A stretch of DNA of 64,000 nucleotides, from contig NZ_JAWXCX010000001.1 of the NCBI RefSeq assembly GCF_033845285.1, positions 2,185,495 to 2,249,494 on the forward strand. Direction: 5' to 3'. Origin of the DNA: Marinococcus sp. PL1-022 (GTDB lineage Bacteria; Bacillota; Bacilli; Bacillales; Marinococcaceae). The notes under the pieces are model-generated. The model was given only the letters and a program-made list of their open reading frames with translations, made no database searches and was not told the DNA's origin. Positions 16,353 to 25,201 of this stretch are shown here, in pieces (position 1 is the first letter of the stretch; each line of letters starts with the position of its first letter). The position numbers and the translations under genes were made by a program.

Positions 16353-17426
16353 ATGCACTACTGGAGAAAAATTAAGCGGCGGTTCATCGGAGGCAGATTG
16401 ATCAAAACTGGGATAGCTGTTCTGCTCACTGCCTTTATATGCGGTATTTTTGACCTCCCGCAGGCTTTCGCTGTTATTACAGCCATTGTAACCCTCGAAC
16501 CGACGGCAGCAGCTTCCATACGTAAAGGCGCCCAGCGTCTTCCTGCCACCGTCATTGGAGCAGCTCTCGCTATGATCACCGTTTATTTGTTCGGGCCAAC
16601 CCCGATAACGTATATGATAGCTTCTGTGTTAACACTTTATTTCTGTAACATGCTGCGTCTCCGGGACGGGATGCTCGTTGCAACGATTACGGCAGTGGCA
16701 ATGATCCCCACAGCGAGCGATCATTATTTTCTGACTTTCGTAGAACGAGTTGGCACGACGTTTATCGGCCTTGCGATCTCTACAGTTATTAATTTAACGA
16801 TTCTTCCTCCAAAATTTTCTTCTTTGCTTGCAGAACAGAATCGGAAAATGTTCGTGGAGACCGCTGAAATTTTTGAACTGCGTCTTGAGGAAGTAATGAA
16901 CGGCCGGCGTCCATCTGCACAGGTCATGGATAAATACCATCAGCTGGAGAGTGACCTGGAGCGGGCCATCCAACTCTCTTATTACCAGCAGGAAGAATGG
17001 AAATATCATAAAAAAAAGGATGTAGAAGCAAGAAGATTTACCCGGGAGCAGCGCCAGCTCCATTTTTTAGAACGCATAAGTTATCATATTAACCGTTTAT
17101 TCAATTTTGAGACAGATGACTGCACGTTTACGAAAGAAGAGGTGCAGTTGATTGGTGACATTATTCCTGCGATGTCACAAACAATTCATCACTTCGGGGA
17201 ACGCATCTCTGATGAGCAGTTCAGGTTGATTGAACGCCTTGACCGGTGCTTCTGGAAAAAACGCCAGCATGCATCGCGGCCGAACATAAAAAAATATCAT
17301 CATCATTTTTCTACAGACGTCATTATTATCTTTGCCCTCCTGTCCATTCACGATGTCCTCGAAGAGCTCGAAGAACTTCATTTCCCCGAACAGCCCGAAC
17401 AACAGCAAACGCCCCGGCCTTCCTAA
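16353..17426 (+). CDS. Aromatic acid exporter (ArAE) family protein
   Basis: This 357-residue protein has an N-terminal half of four to six membrane helices (about residues 18-150) with the ArAE/FUSC pattern, including AFAVITAIVTLEPTAAASIRKG and LRDGMLVATITAVAMIP. A cytoplasmic, charged, helical C-terminal half follows, as in B. subtilis YgaE (UPF0421). Relatives export aromatic carboxylic acids, but the substrate here is unknown. The start ATG follows AGAAGGCGG. It is a one-gene unit, and its 3' end runs into a GC-rich hairpin at 17411-17436 shared with the convergent TPP enzyme gene. Confidence 0.85.
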   Translation: MHYWRKIKRRFIGGRLIKTGIAVLLTAFICGIFDLPQAFAVITAIVTLEPTAAASIRKGAQRLPATVIGAALAMITVYLFGPTPITYMIASVLTLYFCNMLRLRDGMLVATITAVAMIPTASDHYFLTFVERVGTTFIGLAISTVINLTILPPKFSSLLAEQNRKMFVETAEIFELRLEEVMNGRRPSAQVMDKYHQLESDLERAIQLSYYQQEEWKYHKKKDVEARRFTREQRQLHFLERISYHINRLFNFETDDCTFTKEEVQLIGDIIPAMSQTIHHFGERISDEQFRLIERLDRCFWKKRQHASRPNIKKYHHHFSTDVIIIFALLSIHDVLEELEELHFPEQPEQQQTPRPS

Positions 17427-17436
17427 GGCACGGGGC
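17411..17436. terminator. GC-rich hairpin between convergent genes
   Basis: GCCCCG-GCCTT pairs with AAGGC-A-CGGGGC with one bulged A. The T tract is broken, so termination efficiency is uncertain. Confidence 0.6.
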
Positions 17437-17458
17437 ATTTATTTATCAGTTTTTCTTT

Positions 17459-19099
17459 TTAGGATTTACTGAAGGAGGATAAAAATTTCACTCTGTCTCC
17501 CATTGGAGGAGTCTGTTCATCAATAAGCTGAATTTCCAGCACAGCCGGAGAATTGTCTGAACAGAGGCTTTGATAAAGCTCAGGGGTAATATCATCCATG
17601 GAACGGACCGTGGCATACTTTACCCCCATCTGTTCTGCAATAGCTGCCACCGGTACCATCGACTGTTCAAAACGGTCATGCATTCTTCCGTATTGAAGCC
17701 GGTGCCCGTGATACACCATTCCGAGCCTGGCATTATTCATCACAATGAAAAGAATAGGCAGCTGATATTCTTTGGCTGTCAGTACTTCCATCCCATGCAT
17801 AAAAAAGCATCCATCTCCCGTAATACTTGTAACGAAACGATTCGGCTCGGCGAGTTTTGCTCCAAGCGCATTGGAAATGCCCGAACCCATAGCACCAAAA
17901 TGGACGTTGATGTCATACGTATCCGGTTTTTTCACGTCCATGTAATGGATCACATAGCTCATAAACTCTCCGATATCCACCGTAAAAAGCGTATCCTCCG
18001 GCATCTGGGACTGGAGCTGATGAAGCACGTTCTGGGTTTCAAATTTTTCGTTTACAGCTTTCGGAGGAACACCTGTCCACTGAGGCCCCGCATCGTTTTC
18101 TGCCGGAAGACGAAGCCGCCTGTTTATTTCTCCGATTGTCGTACGCACATCCCCAAGCAGGGAAATATCCACTTTATACTTGCGGTCAAATACCGTCGGG
18201 TCATGGTCAAGCTGAATCACAAAACGATCGGCAGTCAAAGCAGGATTCCAGTTGTTCGTAGCCGTTTCTCCGAGACTCGATCCTATGACAAATACAATGG
18301 AATGATCGCTGTTTTCCATTACTTCCGTAGCTGTTTCATGCCCGGCAAAGCCGTACACACCACACGCATTTGGGTGATCCGACGGTACAAGCCCTTTTGC
18401 CTGAGGCGTAGTAACAACCGGCCAGTCCAAATAATCCACCAGGTTCATAACTCCGGGTAAGGCGTCTCTGGCTCCCTGGCCCAGGAAAATGATTCCCTGA
18501 CGATTACTGGAGAGTATGCGGGTGGCTTCCGCCACATTGCTTTCAACCGGGGACAAACGGCGTTTCGCCGGATATTCGGGCAGCTCAGTGCTGCCTTCTA
18601 GCATAGATAATTGAATATTGATCGGGACCGCTACATGCACGGGGCCGGGTATGCCGGCGAATGCTTTACATACCGCCTCCTTGAACACTTCACGCACTTC
18701 ATGGATGCTTTCCACCCGACGGCTGTATTTGGTCACCGGAGTAAACATTGGAACAACATCAAGCTCCTGGGAAGCATTCAGGCCAACCGTCGATGTCGGC
18801 ACAGAGCCGGTAATAAAAAGCACAGGAGTCTGCTCCCGCATTGCATTAGCTGCTCCGGAAAGAAGGTTTGTCGCCCCGGGTCCGCTGCTTCCTATACATA
18901 CACCCAGATTACCCGAGCGCTTCGCGTAGGCGGAAGCCATATAACCGGCCGCGCCTTCATGCTTTGTAACAACAGGCGTAATTTCGTCATGCTCATACAT
19001 TTTATCAAAAAGAGCATTCACCGATCCCGCCGGTATACCGAAAACATAGTCCAGGCCACCCTGCCGCAAATAATCAATTATCCACTGAGCTGCTTTCAT
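17459..19099 (-). CDS. Thiamine pyrophosphate-dependent enzyme, acetolactate synthase-like
   Basis: This 546-residue enzyme has the three-domain plan of the acetolactate synthase/pyruvate oxidase family: PYR domain (about 1-165) with the catalytic glutamate in TKHEGAAGYMA, a central domain (about 185-320), and a PP domain (about 350-530) with the TPP-magnesium motif GDG...NN (GDGCFFMHG to VMNNARLGMVYHG). After NN, true acetolactate synthases usually carry a tryptophan-glutamine pair (VxQWQ); here the sequence is VYHGHR. The reaction, probably decarboxylation of a 2-oxo acid, is therefore not fixed. The start ATG follows GGGGGA. It lies 28 bases downstream of the GGDEF-EAL gene on the same strand and may be cotranscribed. 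Confidence 0.85.
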   Translation of the reverse strand: MKAAQWIIDYLRQGGLDYVFGIPAGSVNALFDKMYEHDEITPVVTKHEGAAGYMASAYAKRSGNLGVCIGSSGPGATNLLSGAANAMREQTPVLFITGSVPTSTVGLNASQELDVVPMFTPVTKYSRRVESIHEVREVFKEAVCKAFAGIPGPVHVAVPINIQLSMLEGSTELPEYPAKRRLSPVESNVAEATRILSSNRQGIIFLGQGARDALPGVMNLVDYLDWPVVTTPQAKGLVPSDHPNACGVYGFAGHETATEVMENSDHSIVFVIGSSLGETATNNWNPALTADRFVIQLDHDPTVFDRKYKVDISLLGDVRTTIGEINRRLRLPAENDAGPQWTGVPPKAVNEKFETQNVLHQLQSQMPEDTLFTVDIGEFMSYVIHYMDVKKPDTYDINVHFGAMGSGISNALGAKLAEPNRFVTSITGDGCFFMHGMEVLTAKEYQLPILFIVMNNARLGMVYHGHRLQYGRMHDRFEQSMVPVAAIAEQMGVKYATVRSMDDITPELYQSLCSDNSPAVLEIQLIDEQTPPMGDRVKFLSSFSKS

Positions 19100-19127
19100 T
19101 CTGTTTTATTCCCCCTACTAATTTTTA

Positions 19128-21932
19128 CTAGTTATTACAAAATCCAGGGATTTTACCCGCCTGTACTGGTTTACTATACAGGAAACCCTGAACTAAATCA
19201 CAATTGTTCGCCTGCAAAAACTTCTGTTGTTCAAGCGTTTCCACCCCTTCGGCGATCACATGAAGGTTCAGACTGTGAGCAAGAGCAATAATCGTAGTTG
19301 TAATAGGGGCGGAGCTGTTTTCTGATTTAATATCATCAATAAATACTTTATCAATCTTTAGTGTATCAATTGGAAATTCTCTGAGATACTGCAGGGAACA
19401 GTAGCCGGTGCCAAAATCGTCTATTGAAATACGGACTCCGATACTTTTTAGTCTTTTCATGGTCGTGACCGTTTCTTCAGTGTTTAACAGCAGCGTATTT
19501 TCCGTAATCTCAATTTCTAAAAATTCTGGTGCAAGTTCCGTCCGGGCAAGTACCTCTTTCACGGTATCAACCAGCCCCTCCCGCTGAAACTGCTGTGCGG
19601 AAATATTTACCGCTACACGCAGGCTGCAGTGGCCCTGCTCCTGCCAGTTTTTCGCCTGGGAGCAGGCCTCCTCTAAAATCCATTCGCCGATGGATGTAAT
19701 TAAGCCGGTGTCTTCAGCGATTGGAATGAACTCTGAAGGAGCTATTTTTCCGTGAAGCGGATGATTCCAGCGCACCAGTGCTTCCACGCCGATAACGATA
19801 TTTTTACTTAAACGCACCTGCGGCTGGTAGAACAATTCAAGTTCATTGTTTTCGAGCGCCCGGTATAAATCATTTTCAAGCCGGATTTTTTTCATGTCCG
19901 GCCCCATCTGTTCAGACGAAAACGCCCGGTACGTATTGCCGTTCATTTCCTTCGCTTTATGCATGGCCGAGTTGGCATTCTGGATTAAATCATCCGCCAA
20001 ATGACCGTCCAGCGGGAAAAAGCTGATACCGATACTCGGTTTTACATATACTTCTTCCCCCTCGAGATAAAACGGATTGCGGAACACACGCAGAATCTGT
20101 TCTGCAGTAGATGTAGCCTGCGCCATGCTATCAAGCCTTGGAAGAATTAAAATAAATTCGTCTCCTCCCTGGCGGGCCACAGTAGCTGCCCCGCTTACCA
20201 TTTCCTGAAGCCGGTAGGCAACTTCAGTTAATAATTCGTCTCCTCCGGCATGGCCGAAACGGTCATTGATTTGCTTAAAACGGTCCAGGTCGAGAAATAA
20301 TACAGCAATTTCCTGATCATGCTCCTTGGCTTCCCGAAGCGTCTGACTCAGCCGATCATGCACGAGCATCCGGTTCGGGAGACCGGTCGTTCCATCATAG
20401 TACGCGTAGTATTCAATACGCTGCTCCATTTCTTTTCGTACCGTAACGTCTCTGACCGTTAATACGTACCCGACCACTATACCTTCTTCAATCTGGCTTG
20501 AAAGAGTGTACTCAAGCGTTACAAGTCCTTTTTCAGGATGGCTCATATACGCTTCCCCGCTCACCGGCTGCACAGCATCCGATGCCAGATAAGACGCAAA
20601 TATATCAGAAAGTGCGCCCTCTTCATTTTCTACATGCTCAAGAATTTCATCATAGGACTGAATGCTGTGGAACAGCTGGGTGTCCGTTTCAAGCATATGC
20701 TCAGCTGCTTCGTTGGAAAACATGACGGTGCCCTCCAGCGAAAATCCGATAATACCTTCATCCACCGTGTTCATAATCAGCTCTTTTTCCGTATTGATTT
20801 TGCGCATCTCCAAAATCAGCCGCTGGAGCTCTTCATTCTTGCTTTGTATTTCCTCGGTCCGCCGCGCAATAATGCTTTCCTGGCTTTCAAGGTTGTATAA
20901 ATGAATCAGCACAGGCGCAGTGGCATTAACAATGGATTCCACCCGGCGCTGCTGGGCTTTGGTATATTCGGCCGGCTGTTCTCCGAGATGAGCGACTACG
21001 ATCACGCCAAGAACACGGCCAACAGAAATCATCGGCACCATAAAAATACTCTTGATATTAAACACATCGCAGATTTCCTGGAATATCCTGTTTTCTTTTG
21101 CAACATCCTCGACAAAAAGCGGTTGTTTTGTTTGAACGACCTGCTGAAAAAGCTTATCGTTCGTCTGGTCCATCTGCATTCGCTCGTGAATGTTTAACCA
21201 TTCATTCTGTTCAAAATCACTTCTTCGGCTGAGCTTTGAAGGCATGACTGTTTCTTTGGAAACAGGATCAATGATATGAAGACTAACATTATGATTGTTC
21301 AGCTCGTCCCCGACATGATTAAAGCAGACATCAATCGCCGAGTCGGATGTCTGTGAATGGGCAAGCTGTTCCATCACTTCGATAAGGGTCTGCTTTTCAT
21401 GCAGAAGCTCCTCAATGTTGTGCATCGCCTGGCTGTTACGAATGGCTACAGCAGCCATGTGTACATAAGCTTCCACTGTTTCAATTTCAGATTCGGTTAA
21501 ATTCATCGGCACTCCGTAATCAAACAAATATACGAGTCCGAATAATTCGTCCCCGTGGGAGATTGGAACTGTAAGCACCGACCGGATCTGGAAGAAATCA
21601 ATCGTTCTGGCATCCGGCCTGTTATCTTTAGATGTATCAGCAATATAGATGGACTGCCGGGAATCGATCACTTCCCTGGCCAGATGGTCCACCTGCGGGT
21701 CGACCACATGCTGGTCTATAGTCATACCGCTCAGCACTTCCGGCTTGCTGACGTAGCCTCTGTAAAACTCCCTGTCCTCCGGGAGGTAAATACCAACCGC
21801 ATCGCATTGGATAATTTCTTCTGATATAGCTGTTACGACGTGTTCAAGAAGTGTTTTAATGTCTAGATTGGCATTGATCAGTCGTGTAATCCTAGCAAGA
21901 CGCGTATAACGATTGTGTTGTCCGTTTGACAT
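19128..21932 (-). CDS. GAF-GAF-PAS-GGDEF-EAL cyclic di-GMP protein
   Basis: The 934-residue protein has, in order, two GAF sensor domains (about residues 10-165 and 190-345), a coiled-coil linker, a PAS domain (about 380-490), a GGDEF domain (about 505-665) and an EAL domain (about 685-930). The synthase motif is intact (RQGGDEF), but there is no RxxD inhibitory site just before it. The phosphodiesterase is intact too: GVEALVRW, DDFGTGY, LKIDKVFI and AEGVET. It could make or break cyclic di-GMP; with EAL complete, degradation tuned by GTP binding at GGDEF is likely. No membrane segment is present, so it is cytoplasmic. The start is placed at ATG 21932, after GGGGCGA; an upstream ATG at 21962 is possible. 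Confidence 0.92.
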   Translation of the reverse strand: MSNGQHNRYTRLARITRLINANLDIKTLLEHVVTAISEEIIQCDAVGIYLPEDREFYRGYVSKPEVLSGMTIDQHVVDPQVDHLAREVIDSRQSIYIADTSKDNRPDARTIDFFQIRSVLTVPISHGDELFGLVYLFDYGVPMNLTESEIETVEAYVHMAAVAIRNSQAMHNIEELLHEKQTLIEVMEQLAHSQTSDSAIDVCFNHVGDELNNHNVSLHIIDPVSKETVMPSKLSRRSDFEQNEWLNIHERMQMDQTNDKLFQQVVQTKQPLFVEDVAKENRIFQEICDVFNIKSIFMVPMISVGRVLGVIVVAHLGEQPAEYTKAQQRRVESIVNATAPVLIHLYNLESQESIIARRTEEIQSKNEELQRLILEMRKINTEKELIMNTVDEGIIGFSLEGTVMFSNEAAEHMLETDTQLFHSIQSYDEILEHVENEEGALSDIFASYLASDAVQPVSGEAYMSHPEKGLVTLEYTLSSQIEEGIVVGYVLTVRDVTVRKEMEQRIEYYAYYDGTTGLPNRMLVHDRLSQTLREAKEHDQEIAVLFLDLDRFKQINDRFGHAGGDELLTEVAYRLQEMVSGAATVARQGGDEFILILPRLDSMAQATSTAEQILRVFRNPFYLEGEEVYVKPSIGISFFPLDGHLADDLIQNANSAMHKAKEMNGNTYRAFSSEQMGPDMKKIRLENDLYRALENNELELFYQPQVRLSKNIVIGVEALVRWNHPLHGKIAPSEFIPIAEDTGLITSIGEWILEEACSQAKNWQEQGHCSLRVAVNISAQQFQREGLVDTVKEVLARTELAPEFLEIEITENTLLLNTEETVTTMKRLKSIGVRISIDDFGTGYCSLQYLREFPIDTLKIDKVFIDDIKSENSSAPITTTIIALAHSLNLHVIAEGVETLEQQKFLQANNCDLVQGFLYSKPVQAGKIPGFCNN

Positions 21933-21962
21933 CGAATCGCCCCTGTCTGTCGATGATTCCAA

Positions 21963-22102
21963 AGCTTTTATCTATATTATGCACTAATATTTCAATAGCA
22001 GGAAAATTTTTTCTTTATTAAAGTCCTATTTTTCTCTGCTATCCCCCTGTTATGTAGAGGACAATCCGTCTCCCTCCGGAAACAGAAAGCCCCATTATAT
22101 CT
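21963..22102 (-). other. Intergenic region with promoter of the cyclic di-GMP gene
   Basis: I see no gene here. The stretch must carry the end of the quinone oxidoreductase transcript and the promoter for the GGDEF-EAL gene. I could not assign a convincing terminator. Confidence 0.35.
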
Positions 22103-23038
22103 CTAGCGGACCTTAATGACTATTTTACCACGGGCACGTCCTTCTTCGCTTTCTCTATGTGCTGCCCGAAGACCTTTTTCTGAAAAATTATGCTTGCTGT
22201 TAATTTCCACACGCAAAGCACCCTTATTATACAGTGACGTTAAACGTTGAAGTTTTTCGCCTTCTTCCTGCAGCCATACAAACTGGGCAGTCACACCAGC
22301 TTCTTCTGCTTTTTCCTGGGAAGGCGGGCCAGCAACCGATGCAAATCTTCCACCGGTACGGAGCACGCGGAAGCTTTCCTCATGGACACTTTCTCCCACT
22401 GTATCTAATACCATATCATAGTCTGAAAGTATATCCACTACATTTTCTTCCTCGTAATTGATCGCCACATCAGCGCCCATCTGCTTCAAAAATTCCTGAT
22501 TTCTGCCGCTTGCTGTAGCCGCTACATAGGCGCCCATGTCTTTAGCTACCTGTATCGCAAAATGGCCGACACCGCCAGAACCGCCCTGAATAAGCACTTT
22601 ACTGCCTTCAGTGATTTCTCCAAATTCGAGCAGGCACTGCTGCGCGGTCATTCCAGCGAGTGGAATCCCGGCTGCCTCCTCGTAGGACATAGGCTCCGGA
22701 ATAGCTACTAATAGGTCTTCATCCACCAATGTCTGTTCTGCATAAGTACCGCGTCCCGTTAATTTTGGCCGCGCAAACACTCTGTCCCCCGGCCCGAAGG
22801 CAGTGACGTCTTTTCCGGCTGTGCGTACAACGCCTGCTACGTCCCATCCTAAAATAATAGGAAATTCGAAAGGGATGTCATCTTTCATGTTTCCTTCCCG
22901 CAGTTTCCAGTCGATCGGATTGATGGAAGTGGCATACACATCCACGAGCACCTGTCTGTCCCCGGGAGCTTCCGCTTCCATTTCTCTTTCCACCAGTTCA
23001 TCGGCGCTGCCGTACTGTTCGATTACAATTGCTTTCAT
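22103..23038 (-). CDS. NADP-dependent quinone oxidoreductase-like (zinc-free MDR)
   Basis: This 311-residue enzyme belongs to the medium-chain dehydrogenase/reductase superfamily, quinone oxidoreductase branch. The N-terminal GroES-like domain contains VYATSINPIDWKLREG and GWDVAGVV. The Rossmann nucleotide-binding motif is QGGSGGVGHFAIQVAK (about residues 149-164). The cysteine and histidine ligands of zinc alcohol dehydrogenases are missing, so it is zinc-free. It likely reduces quinones or alpha,beta-unsaturated carbonyls with NADPH. The start ATG follows GAGGAGG. It seems to be a single-gene unit behind the terminator of the excalibur gene. Confidence 0.88.
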   Translation of the reverse strand: MKAIVIEQYGSADELVEREMEAEAPGDRQVLVDVYATSINPIDWKLREGNMKDDIPFEFPIILGWDVAGVVRTAGKDVTAFGPGDRVFARPKLTGRGTYAEQTLVDEDLLVAIPEPMSYEEAAGIPLAGMTAQQCLLEFGEITEGSKVLIQGGSGGVGHFAIQVAKDMGAYVAATASGRNQEFLKQMGADVAINYEEENVVDILSDYDMVLDTVGESVHEESFRVLRTGGRFASVAGPPSQEKAEEAGVTAQFVWLQEEGEKLQRLTSLYNKGALRVEINSKHNFSEKGLRAAHRESEEGRARGKIVIKVR

Positions 23039-23093
23039 TATGAGCCTCCTCTCCTACATTCCTCATACCTTTTACCTCTTTAAATGAAACACG

Positions 23094-23128
23094 CAATAAA
23101 GAACCGCCGCACCTCGAGGCGCAGCGGT
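23094..23128 (-). terminator. Terminator of the excalibur protein gene
   Basis: On the minus strand ACCGCTGCGCC pairs with GGTGCGGCGGT (11 bp, loop TCGA), followed by TTCTTTATT. Confidence 0.8.
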
Positions 23129-23153
23129 CAGGGAACAGGATATGCGATAGTAA

Positions 23154-23648
23154 TTAGTGGGACGTTACCCGTCTGCGTACAAGCAAAAGAGCTCCCAGAC
23201 CGGCGACAGCTGTTCCCGCCAGAGCCCAGGCTGGTTGATTTGTAGCTGTTTCCGGCATTTCTCCGCCTTCTTCTGCAGATTCTTCAGTCATATTTTCATC
23301 GGAAGCTTCTTCTTCAGTAGTCGTTTCTTCTGTAGTGCCTTCGTTGGAGGAAGAGGTTTCTTCTTCAGTAGTAGAAGTCGTTTCTTCTGTAGTGTCATCA
23401 TTGCTGGTTGTAGCTGAAGTATCGTCGCCTTCTGGTAATGATTCACATGCTAGACCATCTTCATCGTAACCATCCAACCGCTCCGGATCATTCTCTGCAG
23501 TATAACCCTGATCCTCAAAATACTGCTGCGCTTCTTCATGTGTTTCAAAGTCTTCACAATCTTTGTCCGTATCCGCCGATACCGGCGCGGAAATCCCCAA
23601 TGAAATTACCCCTGCGCTGAATAGACTCACTAGCCATTTTTTTGACAC
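23154..23648 (-). CDS. Secreted excalibur-domain protein with sorting-like tail
   Basis: The 164-residue protein has a signal peptide (residues 1-25, cut after PVSA) and an excalibur calcium-binding domain (about 28-73; DKDCEDF at its start, GYDEDGLACE as the calcium loop with its conserved cysteine). A linker of about 60 residues consists almost only of Thr, Ser and Glu. The tail is MPET-ATNQ, a hydrophobic span (about 140-158) and RRR. The tail has the order of an LPxTG wall-sorting signal, with MPETA in place of LPxTG. It should end up on the cell surface, either wall-linked or membrane-held. The start is a GTG at 23648, 7 bases after GGAGG. No sortase gene is in the window. Confidence 0.82.
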   Translation of the reverse strand: MSKKWLVSLFSAGVISLGISAPVSADTDKDCEDFETHEEAQQYFEDQGYTAENDPERLDGYDEDGLACESLPEGDDTSATTSNDDTTEETTSTTEEETSSSNEGTTEETTTEEEASDENMTEESAEEGGEMPETATNQPAWALAGTAVAGLGALLLVRRRVTSH

Positions 23649-23727
23649 ACAAATTCCTCCTCATTTAAGTACATATACCTATCCCCCTACTATTATCTTA
23701 GGCAATTATTTGTGAAATAACAATATT

Positions 23728-23770
23728 TTTTTGTATTATATGTAAATTAAATTTACATATAATACAAAAA
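23728..23770. repeat. Perfect AT-rich palindrome, 20-bp arms
   Basis: Positions 23728-23747 and 23751-23770 are perfect reverse complements separated by only TAA. The core reads GTAAAT-TAA-ATTTAC, and the arms extend through TATTATAT to TTTTT/AAAAA at the ends. It is not followed by a T run on either strand, so it is not an intrinsic terminator. It lies 80 bases before the start of the excalibur gene, downstream of a separate terminator. Cruciform formation or binding of a dimeric regulator is possible. Confidence 0.85.
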
Positions 23771-23796
23771 TCCCCCTGTATGCTTTTTATACAGGA
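23763..23796 (-). terminator. Terminator of the alpha/beta hydrolase gene
   Basis: CCTGTAT (23775-23781) pairs with ATACAGG (23789-23795); read on the minus strand it is followed by GGGATTTTTG. Confidence 0.75.
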
Positions 23797-23818
23797 GGAA
23801 TTTCTTATTATTTTTCAA

Positions 23819-24754
23819 TTATTCCGCCAGCACGTCTTTCACAGGCTCTAACGCCGCGAGAAGCTCTTCATCCACCTCGGGGAATGCCCTTGTCCAGTGC
23901 AGGAAGCCGTGAATCATGCCTTCTGCCCGGCGAAGGCTGACCTGTCCGCCATTTTGATCAATAGCTTTGGCAAACGCCTCTCCTTCATCCCGCAGTACAT
24001 CATTTTCTGCAGTAACGATATGTGTGGGCGGCAATTCACCAAGGCGTGTAAAGGCAAGCGGGGCAAGATATGGATTATCCTCGTCTTCCCCATCAGCATA
24101 CTGTTCCATAAACCATTCCAGATCCCGCAACGACAAACCATACCCACCGGCAAACATATCGACCGAAGGAAAATCATGCTCTCCGCTGACGCTTGGGTAA
24201 AAGAGCAGCAGGGAGGCAATCTTCGGACCGTTTTCCTGCAGCGCACGTATAGCGGTCACGGCCGCCAGGTTGCCACCGGCACTGTCTCCGGCAAGAGCGA
24301 TTCTTTCTACATCCAGATTATGCGGATCAGCGTTTTCCACCAGCCATAATAATGCATTGTACGCATCATCCGGCGCTGCCGGAAACGGATGCTCCGGAGC
24401 CAGCCGGTAATCCACGCTCACCACTGCGCAGTCCGATTCTTTGGCGATAGCCCGGCAGATATGATCATGGGTACCGATATTTCCAATGACAAATCCGCCT
24501 CCGTGATAATAGACGATAGTCGGGTAGCGGTCCATCTCAGTATCCGGGTAATAAATACGAAGCGGTATTTCCCCGTATTCACCCGTAGTCATTACATCCC
24601 GAAGACCGCCTGCTTCATCGACGTTAACATGGGAGGTGATAACGTCAATACTGTCGTTGAACTGTCCCCGGGCTTCGACCGGTGTCAGCTCGTGCATCTG
24701 CATCATGCTTTCCTGCTCTTCTAAAATTGCCTGCAGTTCTTCGTGCACAGCCAT
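23819..24754 (-). CDS. Alpha/beta hydrolase, hormone-sensitive-lipase-like esterase
   Basis: This 311-residue esterase is of the HSL (family IV) type. The oxyanion-hole motif HGGGFVIG is at about residue 84, the nucleophile elbow GDSAGGNLA at about 157, the acid in ENDVLRDEG at about 253, and the catalytic histidine in MIHGFLH at about 283. There is no signal peptide, so it is cytoplasmic. It would cleave short-chain esters. The start ATG is 14 bases after the stop of the UPF0158-type gene, so the two belong to one operon with the acetyltransferase upstream. Confidence 0.9.
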   Translation of the reverse strand: MAVHEELQAILEEQESMMQMHELTPVEARGQFNDSIDVITSHVNVDEAGGLRDVMTTGEYGEIPLRIYYPDTEMDRYPTIVYYHGGGFVIGNIGTHDHICRAIAKESDCAVVSVDYRLAPEHPFPAAPDDAYNALLWLVENADPHNLDVERIALAGDSAGGNLAAVTAIRALQENGPKIASLLLFYPSVSGEHDFPSVDMFAGGYGLSLRDLEWFMEQYADGEDEDNPYLAPLAFTRLGELPPTHIVTAENDVLRDEGEAFAKAIDQNGGQVSLRRAEGMIHGFLHWTRAFPEVDEELLAALEPVKDVLAE

Positions 24755-24768
24755 ATTATCTGCCCCGC

Positions 24769-25200
24769 TTACTCATCTGCTGCATGGATCGCGTGCTTTT
24801 CATTCAGTTCATTGTAATCGAGCTGAAGCAGCTGCAGCCAATCCTGCACATATTTTTTGGCATTGTCCCGTTCGAACTGCTCCCATTCATTTTCGAGTCC
24901 GAATTCCTCCACCTGTTTTTCGAAGGATAAGAAACGATCCTCTTCTTCCAATGCTTTTTGAAGGGACTCCTCTTTATCCTCCGGCTGCTTCGAGGCGAAA
25001 TCCTGCATCAGCCGTGTACTTTCCGCTTTTGTAATCGTCGGGATAGCCACAAGATTCGCGCTTTCCTCCGAACTCCAGGAAAGCGGCGTATCCTCTGATA
25101 CTGTTTCGACAAATACCAGCCCGAGCTTTTTATCCAGAACGAACATAAACTCATCAAACTGCTGCAGGTATGCTTCTACTAAATCATCCATCAATGCCAT
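24769..25200 (-). CDS. UPF0158-like protein
   Basis: This 143-residue acidic protein resembles the UPF0158 family: a start like DDLVEAYLQQFDEFMFVLD, a central IPTITKAESTRLMQDFA segment and a C-terminal FERDNAKKYVQDWLQLL helix. No catalytic residues are known for the family, and I can assign no function. The start is placed at ATG 25200, two bases after the upstream stop codon (TAA-T-ATG), which implies translational coupling with the acetyltransferase gene. An earlier in-frame ATG at 25230 lies inside that gene and is less likely. The esterase gene follows 14 bases later. Confidence 0.75.
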   Translation of the reverse strand: MALMDDLVEAYLQQFDEFMFVLDKKLGLVFVETVSEDTPLSWSSEESANLVAIPTITKAESTRLMQDFASKQPEDKEESLQKALEEEDRFLSFEKQVEEFGLENEWEQFERDNAKKYVQDWLQLLQLDYNELNEKHAIHAADE

Positions 25201-25201
25201 A

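Noticed and set aside
17570-18460. Long open frame (296 residues) on the plus strand opposite the TPP enzyme gene
   Set aside because: It runs antisense to a gene with clear TPP motifs, has no ribosome binding site and its sequence is rich in His, Arg and Cys without family features.
23728-23770. Perfect palindrome as an intrinsic terminator
   Set aside because: Neither strand has a T run after the hairpin, and the nearby gene already has its own terminator at 23763-23796.
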